A stretch of 64,000 nucleotides of DNA from Isoetes taiwanensis (taxonomy: Eukaryota > Streptophyta > Lycopodiopsida > Isoetales > Isoetaceae): positions 436,001 to 500,000 of the forward strand of contig JAJEKV010000113.1 in NCBI GenBank assembly GCA_021234155.1. Direction: 5' to 3'. Under the pieces are notes generated by a model. The model ran no database searches and had not been told where the DNA came from. It saw nothing but the letters and a program-made list of their open reading frames with translations. The position numbers and the translations under genes are program-made. Positions 10,732 to 22,817 of the stretch are shown piece by piece. Within the stretch, counting starts at the first letter, position 1. Every line of letters starts with the position of its first letter.

Positions 10732-11734
10732 CTAAAACTTCTTCACTAGTTCAGCGAAGGATGTACGCAGATCTGACAATATCTCCAAACGGCGCTCTTC
10801 CCACTGTGACATCTTCTCCAGAAGTTTTTCACGGCCTTCTTTCATTTCCTCCAGCAAGGGAGACTTCTTGTCTCTTGCATTCTTCTTGGAGACAGATGGC
10901 TTTTCCTCCTTCACATCTTCATCGCAAGAGATCGCTCCCCCATGAACAGCCTTTGTTACATTGGCACAATGACCCATGTAATCATCAATCAATGAATACC
11001 ATTGGCTCTCCTCTGCTCGCTCATTTCCAGAAATGTTATTATGGGCCTTGATAGCCATGTATTCCTTGTGTAAGGCATTCCACTTCTTCCTACATGATTC
11101 TGCATCCTTGTCAAAGTCTGGACACAATCCCACTAATTTTGTCAAGACTGTATTCCATAAATTGATGCCTTGTTTTGGTGGCTTTGAGAATTCATCCTGC
11201 ATTTCGCCACGAACATGAATCAAAGAAACACACCACTTATCTTCCCTTTTGTGCGTATTTGACACTTCAATCTTCCTTTTCTCCCTTGCATTTCTTCAAG
11301 GTATTCCTGTTGTTCTTCGCTTCACTCCGTTGCCTCTTTACGGACTTCACTTTCACTTTGGAGTCAAGGACATTATTGCTTTGGTTCATGACAATAGGTG
11401 GATGGGCATTTTGGCTTAAATTCAGCTGAGGATCTTGGCTGTAGTGCATAGCATTGGGCTGATACGTTGACATTTGATTTTGGTCCATGGAATTTGGTTG
11501 AAATGTGTTATGGCCATGGACAAGAGGAACAAACATTGGGCCATGAGACGAAAGATATGGAAGGAAAGGAGGGTTTTGAGGCATATGAATGCCTTGTGAA
11601 GGTTTAGGTAGCTGAGTTCTCCTGCAACTAAGCTTTTGTGGATGGGTATGAGCAGTTCCATTTGGAATTGCAGGTGGAAAAGAAGACTGTGAACAATCTT
11701 GTGTGGCATACACAATGTCGACCTCATTATCCAT
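10732..11734 (-). pseudogene. Harbinger-associated Myb/SANT (trihelix-like) DNA-binding protein, frameshifted
   Basis: PIF/Harbinger elements encode a second protein with a Myb/SANT domain that helps the transposase enter the nucleus and bind the ends. The C-terminal frame (10732-11265) shows such a domain: NLWNTVLTKLVGLCPDFDKD, then ESCRKKWNALHKEYMAIK, then an acidic linker and a Lys/Glu-rich coiled-coil end. The N-terminal frame (11267-11734) starts with ATG at 11734 (MDNEVDIVYATQDC), is rich in Pro, Gln and Asn, and ends in a basic KVKSVKRQRSEAKNNRNTLK stretch that could be a nuclear signal. The two frames are offset by one base at 11265-11270, where the downstream frame remains open across the junction; a one-base indel is the simplest explanation. 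Confidence 0.7.
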
Positions 11735-12428
11735 CTGGAAAGAAAAAATTGAATAAAGAAGTGTTCATGCAAAGGCAATGTGGAAATCAAAGTTAATTAT
11801 AACTAAAGTTTGTTAAAGCTAAAGGAGTATGCCAAGTACAACAGATATAGCAGCAAAAATCTTTGAAACAAGACTGCTAGAAGATGAAATTTGATGAAAT
11901 CTTTATAAATAAAGGAACAACAGTTTAAACTTGCACCTTCAAATAAGAAATGTCCACAAGGTACGGTTTTTTAGTTCAATCTTGGATCTCTGCAGTCAGC
12001 CATTTATTTATTAAAAGAAAAGGTACATGATCTAGGAATTTATTACAATAATAGGAACAGGAACAGAAGATTTACCTGCAGATGCAGATTGCAGCTATGC
12101 AGTGTTGGTCCCTACTTTCTGTCCGATTCTATGATGGCAGGTTCTGCAATGAAAAATAGAATAGCGCGAAATTCTTTTGGCGAAATTCGTTTGGCGCCAA
12201 GGTTGAAGGTGGGACGCGTGGCATGCTAAGGAGAATCGGCAATTGATTTCCCAGCACCGATCCCCTGCCAGTTAACCGAATCCATTTCGTGGCCATGTCA
12301 GCACAACGACATTAGAAACTTCCGTCCTGTGGAATCTTGTTAGCCATGGAAGTTTTGACGTGTTAAAACGTCATTTGCTAAATCTTAAATGGCAAAGGAA
12401 ACTTCCACATAGTGGAATCTCGCCCTAA

Positions 12429-13277
12429 GCTGGAAAGTAGAGTTTGATATTTGGCAAAAATTGTATTTGCAATAAAGTTTGCACAATCACCTTTGTATTG
12501 TGGGAGGGTATTCACGCCAAAGTTGGGACTAAGATTTTGGAAGGGGAAACTTTCACGAGGGCGGCGCTGCCAAGAGCAGCATCCGTGGCGCCACCTGGGG
12601 TTTTTTCCAGGAAACCTCCTGCGAGCGGAGTTTCCCGTCGTAACCTACAATACCCTCAAATTTCCTCAATGCACCTGTGGAGTTCTATAACTATGCAAAA
12701 ATTCCTTCTCATGCTGCTTTGCCGGAATAAAGAGGATGCAATGCTTTAAAGCCTTAGATATTTGAGCTACGGCCATGTTTTCATTCCGGCAGATTTCTTC
12801 TGGGAACCCTCTTCTTTGGCAGCTTCTCTCTATTTTCTCATTCCAAAAATGCTCAACTCAAGGACGGATTTACAAGATATCAAGGACAGATAAGAAAGGA
12901 GATACGAAAACGGAACAGAGATGGAAGGATACAATGCCCTTGTGTCTTGCCGACTGCTTTTTGCAGTAGAAGTCTCATGAGTTTCTTCAGCTATTGCTCC
13001 AAAAGCAAGAAAAAATCGATTGAAGCTTAGGTAAGAGCATATCCTACGGCAACAGATCATGTGGCCAGCCATCTTCATCGCCATAGGATCCTCAGAGTAG
13101 CCAAGTCGCCGGAATGAGACGCCGGAGGGACCCAAAAATTGTGCCTTAAGGAACACCCTGGCGGCGCCACCAGATTGCCACCAAAAACCTAGACCCTAAA
13201 GTTACCTGAAAAACACAGAGCTTGAAATCGTCGGTAATGTTAGTTTTATAAAAACATGAATAAGTTCTTGTGAGTCC
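12429..13277. other. Displaced upstream flank of RPL35 and GC-rich foldback-like sequence
   Basis: Sequence right of the TAA duplication should be the original RPL35 upstream region. From 12541 to 12645 there is a GC-rich imperfect inverted repeat (GGGGAAACTTTC..GGCGGCG against CGGAGTTTCCCG), followed at 12636 by TAACCTACAAT resembling the end of unit B4 at 54205. TGGCGGCGCCACCAGA at about 13150 also recurs near 54092. No protein is supported. Confidence 0.35.
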
Positions 13278-13526
13278 TTGCCTGATGAAAATCTGGAGTT
13301 AGGTGACAAAAGGTTTAATGAAAGCCTAACAAAAACTTTCTTTGAGATTCAGCTACCACCTAGTGGTAGGTCTGACGACGAGGTTGTTTTTACAGAGCTT
13401 GATCCTGCTACTATAATTCTTGAAGAGACTCCTAAGGTTTCATCAACAATTCCTTTGGTAAACATTGGCCTTAAAAAGGAGAAAGAGAAGAATGGAACTG
13501 ATGAAGAAGAACCCATTGATTACTGA
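13278..13526 (+). CDS. Unrecognised acidic C-terminal exon-like ORF
   Basis: An 82-residue open frame starts at a TTG after a possible acceptor (..TTGTGAG). Its composition is protein-like: an SDDEVVFTELDPATIILEE segment, then a Lys/Glu-rich end EKEKNGTDEEEPIDY and a TGA stop followed by AT-rich, UTR-like repeats. There is no upstream ATG in frame, so it is either the last exon of a gene with missing 5' exons or a chance ORF. Not assigned to a family. Confidence 0.3.
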   Translation: MPDENLELGDKRFNESLTKTFFEIQLPPSGRSDDEVVFTELDPATIILEETPKVSSTIPLVNIGLKKEKEKNGTDEEEPIDY

Positions 13527-13537
13527 ACTAGTTTAAC

Positions 13538-13782
13538 ATTTGCTTGAGACACGAAGTTTACGAACTCCTTCTTGTGAATTAAATTGCCATTTCTTTGGTA
13601 GTCGTTTTACTATTTTATCATTTGCTTGAGATATGAAGTTTAAGAACTATTTGTTGTGAATTAATTTGTCATTTCTTTAGTGCTTGTTTTTTTTCCTTTA
13701 GTAACATGCTTGTGATTTTTTTTGTGAATTAATTTGTCATTTCTTTGGTGCTTGTTTTTTTTCCTTTAGTAACATGCTTTTG
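13538..13782. repeat. Short direct repeats after the 13.3-kb ORF
   Basis: CATTTGCTTGAGA.A.GAAGTTTA recurs at about 83-bp spacing. The segment TGTGAATTAATTTGTCATTT...TAACATGCTT is duplicated at about 13656-13712 and 13722-13779. Confidence 0.75.
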
Positions 13783-14342
13783 ATCTTTTTGTTTTAATTG
13801 TGCTTTTAATTGAATAATTCTTAAACCTTATTTTATTTTGATCGATCAGTCATCTTTCAACTAGTAGAAGCTTGAAATTGATAATATTTATTCGTTATTA
13901 TTTGATTCCTACTCTTACTACAAGAGAATAAGCAATCTAAGTCACTAGTTTCATCACTTATTTGCTTAAAATTGCACTTTCAAATTTTTTAGATTTTGAT
14001 ACAATAAGTGACGGTAGCTGTTGATGAAATCGCATCATTTATATCGTCATTTGTAGCATCGCAATGTGGTGGCATAATAGTATCATTTGTAGCATCATCT
14101 ATAGCTGCAGTTGTAATATCATTCATTCGTCCTTGTGGTGCTATAATAGTGTCAGCTACAATTAAATGATTAATAATATCAACACGAACATCATCCTTTG
14201 TATCACCCTTTCTAACATGATTAGTATCAGATGTAGCATCATTGACAATGCCACATATAATATCTTTTTTTTTCTTTTCTTTTTTAATGTAAGATAACAA
14301 GGTGTTGCGCACGAGGGGTTGCCCTTCGATGGGCCAGAGTGT

Positions 14343-14367
14343 AAGTCGTATTTAATTAAAGTGGGAC
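14343..14367 (+). repeat. Left copy of a 25-bp inverted repeat (partner at 22818-22842)
   Basis: It begins AAGTCGTATTTAATTAAA and is followed by GTGGGAC. The perfect reverse complement lies 8.45 kb away. Both outer flanks read GTGT next to the repeat. It could be the terminal repeats of a large element or two copies of one small repeat in opposite orientation. Confidence 0.6.
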
Positions 14368-14885
14368 TCATTCCATTCCCATTTTTTTTTGGAACCCTGT
14401 TAATTTACATGAAAAAGAGCACCCCGACCCGAAAACTATCCTTAATTCGATTTTTTGTCTAGAACTCTGCATCGAAGCTTTCCTCCAGTTTTCCCTGATT
14501 AGCGAGTCGAGAACAAGAACAATGCAACTGAAACAAAGGAAATTCATTAAAGATTGAAATCAAAGTTCTAGATTGAAACCAAAGTTTACAATGGTTGAAG
14601 ATACTATGATGGTCGGGCTGACACAAATATTACATCATCTTCGCACACAAACCACCTACTGGGAACAACATGCAGAGCAAGGTCTGAGGCGTTCCAAGCC
14701 ACAAGAGCAACTTGAAGAGAATAGAAATCTGAACACGCTAGCCTGACATGGCTCCCGATCATGTCCTTTCTGTTCGCGATTTGTACTGGGAAAGGCAAAA
14801 TCAAGTTAGTGCAAGTGATGCTACAGACAATACAAATAAGAAAACAACCAGTTCTAAGGGCCATTTCTGAAGAATGTAGGTATGA

Positions 14886-15322
14886 GGCCTTTCTCGACTT
14901 CATGAGTCGAGAAAGGCCCCTCTGATGTAGCTTAGAGCCCAAAAAAAAAAAAAAAAAAAAAAATCCTTCTTTTTCTAAGTAGGCAAAAAAAATTTTTTTG
15001 AGGGGCCTTTCTCGACTTCATGAAGTCGAGAAAGACCCTCAAGGCCCCTCTAATGGCCTTTCTCGACTCGCGAGTCGAGAAACGTAGCTCATAGTAAAAA
15101 AATTTTTTTTTTTCCTTTTTTTTTAACTAGGAAAAAAAAATTTTTTTTTTCAAGAAAATTTTTTTTAAGGGCCTTTCTCGACTCGTGGGTCGAGAAAAGC
15201 ATCTGAGAGTAAAAAAACGCAGTTTTGGGGGGTTGAGAAAGGAAGCTCAAAGTGAAAAACAGAGTTCTGAGGTCGAGAAACGCAGTCCTGAGGACCTTTC
15301 TCGACTCGCGAGTCGAGAAAGG
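14886..15322. repeat. Array of five CTCGACT...AGTCGAG palindromes
   Basis: Palindromes lie at 14886-14918, 15007-15034, 15059-15082, 15173-15199 and 15295-15322. Three are perfect (28, 24 and 28 bp) with core CTCGACTCGCGAGTCGAG or a CTCGACTTCATGAAGTCGAG variant. Each is set in GGCCTTT...AAAGG. The spacers hold A/T homopolymers and half-sites (GGTCGAGAAACGCAG). Degenerate relatives occur at about 17207-17231 and 17613-17631. Confidence 0.85.
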
Positions 15323-16219
15323 CAGCTCAGGGTGGAAAACACAGTTCTGAGGTTCAAGAAATGCAGTTGCCTACAAATATAATTTCTAGCTCCAATCTCA
15401 TAGAGCACCAATCATGACTAACTGGACCAGCAATGGTATTTTCTATGTATTTTCTAATGCACACCATATCATGCATTTATTATGTATACATATACGAAAA
15501 AATAGACCCTGCCCCTTTTATAATATATCAATGTTTACCCATAGCACGGTCCATACAAAGCACACATTAGTATTAGCACACATTAGCATTTTTATACTAG
15601 CACACCTTAATTAGCACACATTAGTACTTTATACTACCACAATTTCATAATACACGCATTAGCATACTAGCACACGGTCCACTTTTTATCTTAGATATAA
15701 GAATAATATGCCTAGCAACTCTAAGGTCAACATAAGGGGTAAAATATGATTATACAAGCATACATATATAAACACACAACCATGCTATCAATTTGCGACA
15801 AAAATTCAAATATTTATATGGGTGACACTAATAAAATGATAGTCCACGCTATAAGGATTTTAATCATAAGGATTTTAATAATTGGCCACGCTATACCCCG
15901 CCTTTCTTTCTTACGTACAATTTATATCCCGCTTTTTTCTCCCACCCATGCTTAAATTCGAAATTTGAAATTTAAAAAAGGGGGGGAGGGGATTTGGTAC
16001 ATACCTTTGAAAACAAGAGAGATTTAGGACATGTGCTGAAATTTGGTACACTTACGCCGTGGCTATGGAGAACGCCCAAAATCTTGGCTACAGCATTGAA
16101 GCTCCTGGCTATGGCTGGTAAGATGTAGTTCTTACCCAGCGGAAAGTACCATGGAAAGATGCGAAAAATTCTTCGGTTGAGTTGGGAGCAAGGATCGGGC
16201 ATACATGAAAAAAAGAATC

Positions 16220-16289
16220 AATCGGAAAGAGTCGTGAGCAAGAAGGCTATGGCAAATCGGAAAGAGTCGTGAGCAAGAAGGCTATGGCA
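16220..16289. repeat. 35-bp perfect tandem duplication
   Basis: The unit AATCGGAAAGAGTCGTGAGC...GGCTATGGCA is present twice in a row (16220-16254, 16255-16289), which suggests a recent duplication. Confidence 0.9.
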
Positions 16290-17657
16290 GAGCTTTTTAG
16301 AAGGTATGACTCTTATTTCTTTTGCTAATCGTCATGCTTTATCTTCTGCTGCCAAGAGCCGGAATTAAAAACAGAGTATGCAGTGCTGCCGTTTCGGAGC
16401 TGTAGATCCCTCAGACTCGGCTTTCCTGCTGCTCCATGGCCATGCAAGGAACTGCTGAAGAAGGATCCAGGGTCTTCATTCTACAAAAACCGGGCCTATA
16501 TTGCGCCGATTAAAAGATTCGGCAGGGAGCCAGGGACTGAAAGATTCGGCTGGAAACAAGACGCTCTTCTGTTTTCAATATAGACGGTTCTGAAGGATTC
16601 TGCAAACAAGACGCTCTATATTCGGCTGCAAACAGAAGGTTCAGGCTTAAAGACGCTCTATATTCTGTCTTTTCTTCATTCCTAATCCGTCTTTTCCTCA
16701 TTCCTAAGCCGTCCTCTCCTCGATGTCTGCTCTCAGCTCCGGATTTCTAACCAGTTGCACACCTTTGCCATTTTGGACATGGCGTCTTCCCATCATGGTC
16801 ATCTCCAAAGCTCTAGCTATGGCATCGCCTTCATCTTGATATCGAATGGGTCAGCCTTCATCTGAGCTGATCGACCGTTCCTCCTCCGGCCCGGTCCGAA
16901 AGGGATAATCTCTACCTCGCATCTTCCCCGGATTTTCTTGTAACTTCTCTCGATCATCTACATGGCTTATAGATCATCCCGCCATAATCAATCCGTGCAA
17001 ATCAGTATTCTCGATGCCTGGGAGTTAGGCCACAAATCCTATTCAATGTTCAATGATCACTATTCCACGGCCCAAGGGTGACTATTCACGGTCCCACAAT
17101 TACTGTTTCATGTCGCTCTCGGAGCTTTTGTAACGGGTTGATCCTCTTTATATATTTTCCATGTCTCCTACTTTATAAATATCTGCAGATCTCCTATCCC
17201 TCCCTTCTCGACTCGGCAGTCGGGAAGGATTTCTTTTAGTTTTATTTTTAGTCCTCCCTCCCTATCCACGCCATAGATCCCTCCCTATCCACGCCATAGA
17301 TGGTCGCATGAAAGAAGGAGCTCATATGTCTTGTGAGGCTAAGGCAAAGCCGAAGGCGAGGCGATGGCCTCCTCGCCCTCATTTTGGACTGCGGCAGCAC
17401 CTAGTAGGGTCGAATTCGGCTCATCCAAATTTTGTCCATCATTCCCAGGTTGCTCTGTGATTCAGCTACTCGAAACGGAGTTCCCAGGTTGTCTGATGCA
17501 ATCTTCTTAGTGAATCCGGGGAGCTTTGATTTGATTTTTCGTTAAGCCAGAACAACAGAACAAGCAATCCTCCCTTGGCAGCTTTTTTGGAGTCTGATTT
17601 TGTGGGCATCTTCTCGCCCCACTAGTCGAGAAATCACCTTGGCTATTATTTCCTGAT

Positions 17658-17694
17658 TCATTATATACTAGTTATGGTGCCCGGCGTTGCCGGG
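17658..17694 (+). mobile_element. Possible Helitron-type 5' terminus
   Basis: TCATTATATACTAG is followed by a CCCGGC-GTT-GCCGGG hairpin at 17680-17694. Plant Helitron 5' ends often read TC..TACTA followed by a CCCG.GCGTTGC..GGG-like motif. No Rep/helicase gene or 3' hairpin-CTRR end was identified, so this is only a resemblance. Confidence 0.25.
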
Positions 17695-18337
17695 CTTTAG
17701 CAAATGTGGATAGTAGAAGGAAGCATGCAATTTTGCATTCGTAGGCCTCAAGATATTGTCGTCAAGATGTTTTAGTGAATTGGTCCTTGTAGACATTAGA
17801 ATAGTTGGTCCTAGAGGGTGTCTGTAATTTGAAGAGGTTGTCTTCATGGAGTTTTAATGTTTGGATAAATATATGATGAGGATTTATGTATAATAAAGGA
17901 TGCACAACATTGTAATGACAATGAAGTTGTTAGTCCTTTGGTAGTAATTTATGTGGGTTGAACTTGCAACAGGTTATGTACCGGGCACCTCTCGAATAGA
18001 AAGCATATATCTATAAGAAAGTGGTGGCTCTAGCAAAAAGCACCGAATTCGCCATTAAAGTTTCTTGAATAGATAGATGAAAGTTTCTTGAATAGATAAG
18101 GTGTTGGGGCCACCTTAGATGTAATGACTATGGCTAGGAACATACATTCATCAACCTTTCTGGCATCATGTTCAAGATTGCAAGACAGGTAGGGGCAGAA
18201 GGAGCAAGAGAGGGGTCAGTAATTTCAGTAGAGAGGGATTTTGTTGAAGGGAGCTAGCAGACCCTAGAATAATGGTCCTTCTTTGAACCAGCCCTCATTC
18301 CATGTGTATCCTCATTCCATGTGTATCGCTTGCCTAC

Positions 18338-20157
18338 AACTTTAATTCATTGGGTCCTCAGATGCATGAAATCAATGTCTAAGAGAGCAAATATGAATTT
18401 GTAAGAGAGTTAATATGAAATTGGTCTTAATTCTAAGAGACTGGAAGAACATGCTATTTACATTTAAATTTAGCCATCCTCACCTGCAAGTAAGAATGTA
18501 GCAGCCATGAATATAAAAACCACAGACTTGTCTCTATGAGAAATTCTTTCGAAGCAAGCTAGAGTGCAATCATGCCATCTAGTCTCAAAATCATCCCATT
18601 AGTTCTTACTAATCATATTCCAGCTCATGAGCAAAGAAGTATTGAACTTATGGGTAAAGGACTATTGAACAGCAAGTATCTAAGTATCTTTTGCAACTGA
18701 GAGAAGATATGTTAGTTTGGAATAAATTCATCGGCAAAATTTAGCACAACATTATCACTGCAATCATCATTAACAGGGATTGCTACTCCAAGGACCAATT
18801 TGTTACATTTTCCTAAGAAATTCTAAAAGAGCAGTATACCAAAGGAGCATAAACTTGGAGGATATTTCCAGTATATAGCTTGTCGTTGAAAAGCACAGAA
18901 ACTTGCCATACCAAAAAAGGTAACTACAAAGTTATGTTTATACACATATGGGTCTTCCTCATCCTGTCAATGTATCTGCATACAGAGAAATCTATTCACC
19001 ATCAGTTGTAAATGAAAGGCAATATAGATTCAAACCCTAACTGGATGAAAATGTGCTGCAATACACAAAGATGCCAGTAGATTGCATAACAAATTCGAAA
19101 TAGAGCAGGCATACATATAGAGATTGTCAGTGCCTCCAAGACACCTCATTGCAATAAAGCCATTGCTTCTATACATCCAATCACAATTCCCCAAAATGCC
19201 ACCTCACCACTAATAATAGCGCATACAATTGCGTAGAAGCCTCCATAACAATGCAGAGAGGGAGCTATGATGCCTTAGCCATGTTGATTTCCTTTCTACA
19301 ACCACCATCTATATCGCTTGGATCCATGATTTGTAATTGCTAACCTAGGAAGGCATTACAACTCTAGTTTATTGGGTCTTCACATGCATGAAATCAATCT
19401 CTAAGAGAGCCAATATGAAATTGGTCTTAATTCTAACAGACTTGAAGAACATGCCATTTACATTTGAATTTAGTCATCCTTACCGCAAGTAAAAAAATGT
19501 AGCAGCCATGAATATAAAACCACAGAGTTGTCTCTATGAGAAATTCTTTTGAAGCAAGTTAAGAGTGCAATCATGCCATCTGGTCTCAAAATCATGACAT
19601 TAGACGTTTTAACTAATCATATTCCAGCTCATGAGCAAAGCAGAATTATATGGTCGTATCAAAGTCGAAACACGTAAATATCACGTTAGTAACATGGATT
19701 TTGCAATGGCAACGATGATTTTATGGGTAGAGAATGATCTTATCCATTTACCCGAGGAAGTATCCTTTGCAAGTGAGAGAAGATAAGTCGGTTTAGAATA
19801 AATCCATCGACAAAATTTAGCACATTATTACCGCAATCATCATTAACAAATGAGTGCTACTCCAAAGACTAATGTGCTACATTTTCCTAAGAAGTTCTAA
19901 AAGAGCAAAGATATCAAAGGAGCATAAACTTGGGAGGATATTTCTATGAAAAGCACGTAAACTTGCCACAGCAAAAAGGGTAACTACAAAGTTATATGTT
20001 TATACACATATGGGTCTTCTTCATACAGAGAAATCTATTCACCGTTAGTTGCAAATGACAGGCAACATAGATTCAAATCCTAACTGGATGAAAATGTGCC
20101 GCAATACACAGAGATGCCAGTACATTGCATAACAAATTCAAAATAGACCGAGCATGG
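18338..20157. repeat. Diverged direct duplication of about 0.8 kb
   Basis: Segments 18338-19116 and 19358-20157 match along their length (for example TGAAATTGGTCTTAATTCTA, GTAGCAGCCATGAATATAAA and GATGCCAGTA.ATTGCATAAC) with many substitutions and indels, offset by about 1.04 kb. No coding capacity is seen. The interval 16702-20293 has no long ORF in any frame. Confidence 0.8.
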
Positions 20158-22383
20158 CTACGTTGGATATGGGCTCGATATTCTTGCTAGTTCTTTGGAG
20201 GCTTCAACATGCCGACATACAAAAGGGTATCGGCGCCTCGAATAGATCTTGCAAGGTCTAATTTTTCTAAGCTTAGGAATGATCACATTATCCTCATAGT
20301 GTAAGTGAGAAATGCTGCAATGAAATGGCATATCTGAGAACTAAAGCTTTAATGTAGATTTCAAGAAATGAAATTTCTTCCAAAATCCTGGCATCTATTT
20401 TCAGCGAAGTGCAAGTCCCGGTATCTACAAACATAAAAAGGAAAACATATGAGAGACAAGAGTCTACATTGCATGAGCAAACAATTGCATGCATGCATCC
20501 TCCCCTTTTAGTCACATCCATAATAATGGCTTCCAGATATTCTAGATATTGTTGATATGGCCAAGGGCTAATTAAATGTGTCCTAAGCCCAGCCCTAAAC
20601 GTCATGTGGATTAGCCTCGCCCCTTTGGGCACATGGAAAATGCATGATTCATCGGGTAGATTTCAAGTATAATTCAAACCGCCTTCATATACTCATGCAC
20701 AAAGTACATTTGATGTGAACGACATACCAAAATCATTGCGTGGATGGGCGACATAATTTTTATGAGATAATTGAAACCCATGTAGCATCCGCATGACACG
20801 TAAATCAGAAATAATTTAATATTCAATCTAGAATGATTCGTTGAGCTCATTTACTTTTTAACGTTATGAAGGGCACATCACCCTATCTCACTTTGGATTG
20901 ACCATTATAAGTAAATAAGAAATCCAAGTGTAATAGCGGCACATAAATTTAATGGCTTTACCTTTTACTCGCATCCCCGCCTAACCTTTCAGAGTAGCGG
21001 TTGTAGCAATCCTTGCCTAACCGAGCTCCAATTTTGGTGGACGTTTCTCTCCGTGCTTGTTCCACACTATGTTGAAGCTCCAAGAAAAGATTCTTGCATT
21101 GCTTTAGGCCCTACGAGAAACCTGCGGGGAGAATAAATTGTTGTAATCCAAACAAACACATCATGGATTTCAAAATCGCTGGTCTCACCTAAACCGGGTT
21201 CATAGCCGGTCAAGAATCAGCTAGAAGAAGCAATAGGCGGTGCAACCGAATTGCACACGTAAGAACCAAGCATCGTGATACAAAGCTTTCCGCGTCTCTG
21301 CTTGGAGATGTCCCAAGAACTCACTACAAGGTCAAGAGCACAACAGACACCGGGATCTTGCAAATCACGGTTGCATAGTCTCCATTCTCGCAGGTAATTT
21401 GAAGAGATGGCTCCTCCACGAAAAAGAAGTGAACCGCCAAATATAAAAATATGGGATGTATCTCAATATGGGATGCGTTTTAAATTCAAGATCATATTCG
21501 GATAATTGCACTGTTGGAAACCCAGTAAATACTGCTGACACCGCTCCACGATCGTGACCAGCCCACCAAATAATAAGCCTCGCATATGGCTAGAAAATAT
21601 TTTCAGATCACCTCATTATAAAACACACATTCTAAGAACATTACCTCTACGATCCACCCGATTCCATACCGCTAATGGAGCTAAGATCTTGATAAGAAAA
21701 AAAAAAAGTGCGTCTCGGACTAATGGCTGATCCGCCATCTCCATCACAAGAACTTCATCTCTTCAAAGAATATCTCACAAAGAAAGAAGAGCTCACTCCC
21801 CCTGCTTGGGTTTGGCCACGCCTGAAGCATCCCATGTCCGGTTCGATCTTACATAAGTCCCGGGCGATCTACCGCCTCCGATCCACGATACAGATGTTCC
21901 GGCTCAAGAGATGATCTGCGGGGGCCAATATAGCACTTGCGGTTATATGATAATGGCGCCGTTTGATGTTTGGAGATGTGGGCACTTTGAAATCTTTGTA
22001 CAAATCTTCTGAAGGATCCCAAAGCAAAGGAACCGATAATAGCTTTATAAAGCATCATGGCCTAAAGCTTCTAAGCTCAAGCAAAGGCATGCAAGCTCGA
22101 ATAGAAATGCTTTGCCCGCGTGAAAATCTTTTTCAAAGCTCGGATGGGGCTGAAGAAACCAGATCGCGGGCATACGATGCGTAATTGGAAGGGGCATGCA
22201 GAATGGAAGGGGCGAAATCGAAAAGGGGCTTAAATTGAAACTCTAAAAAAATTTCGATTTTTGGCAAATCGGAATTATTTTCCCTACCGCTAAAACCCCG
22301 GAAATCTTAGGAAATCAAATTAAAAAAAAATCTAAAAAGTTTTGGGGCCTAAAAACCAAATTTAAACAATAGATATTGTTTTT
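20158..22383. other. Anonymous non-coding stretch
   Basis: Short ORFs are present at 20294-20632 and 21708-22184, but none has recognisable protein features. Nothing else is supported. Confidence 0.3.
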
Positions 22384-22760
22384 TTTAATTAATTATAATA
22401 ATGTTAATTATATTTGTTAATTATATTTATTATAATTATATTGATTATAATTACTACATCTTTGCCCCTTTTGCCCTTTCTCTCCCATTTGCCCATTTGC
22501 CCATCATCCCTCCCCCAGCTTGCCCCCATCCTCCTTCCCTTCTCCAAATCCTCCTCCCCTCTCCAGCTTGCCTCTTTCCCATCCCCCTCCCCCCCCTCCC
22601 AATTGCCTCTTGCCCGGCCCTCCTCCCCCTCTCTGTTGCCTCTTGCCCCTCTTCTCACCCCCCTTTCCGAACTTCCTCCCTCCCCCCCCTTCTAACTTAA
22701 CCCCTTCCTTACTTCTCTCAACTTCTCCCCTTTCCCTTCCCCTCCCCCTGATCTAACAAC
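22384..22760. repeat. AT-rich block followed by a polypyrimidine tract
   Basis: 22384-22452 is almost pure A/T (repeats of TTAATTATATT). 22455-22760 is strongly C/T-rich on the plus strand with runs of C. The proline/serine-rich ORFs here come from low complexity. Confidence 0.8.
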
Positions 22761-22817
22761 GATTCAATGAAAAAAAATTTGTCCCATTTTCAGTCCGAGT
22801 CCCAAAATTCGAGATTT

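Larger units (their letters stand above)
8469..12425 (-). mobile_element. PIF/Harbinger DNA transposon, 3957 bp, TSD TAA
   Basis: The terminal inverted repeats start GGGCGAGATTCCACTAT at 8469 and end with its complement at 12425; similarity continues inward (GGAAGTTTCC). They are flanked by TAA at 8466-8468 and 12426-12428, the TWA-type 3-bp target duplication of this superfamily. It carries both expected genes on the minus strand, a DDE transposase and a Myb/SANT-like protein, each broken. A further direct copy of the TIR start (GGGCGAGATTCCAC) preceded by TAA lies at 8599-8615, inside the left end. The stretch 10100-10700 between the two genes has no recognisable transposase N-terminus and may contain another insertion. 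The element occupies the upstream region of RPL35. Confidence 0.9.

Noticed and set aside
14886-15322. CRISPR-like repeat array
   Set aside because: Repeats are palindromes with irregular spacing and A/T-rich spacers in a plant-type genome, with no cas genes.
17658-17694. Full Helitron from 17.7 kb
   Set aside because: Only a 5'-end-like motif is present; no Rep/helicase coding and no 3' hairpin-CTRR end could be placed, so it is listed at low confidence only.
22401-22756. Proline/serine-rich ORFs in three plus frames
   Set aside because: The underlying sequence is a C/T-rich tract, so all frames give Pro, Ser and Leu.
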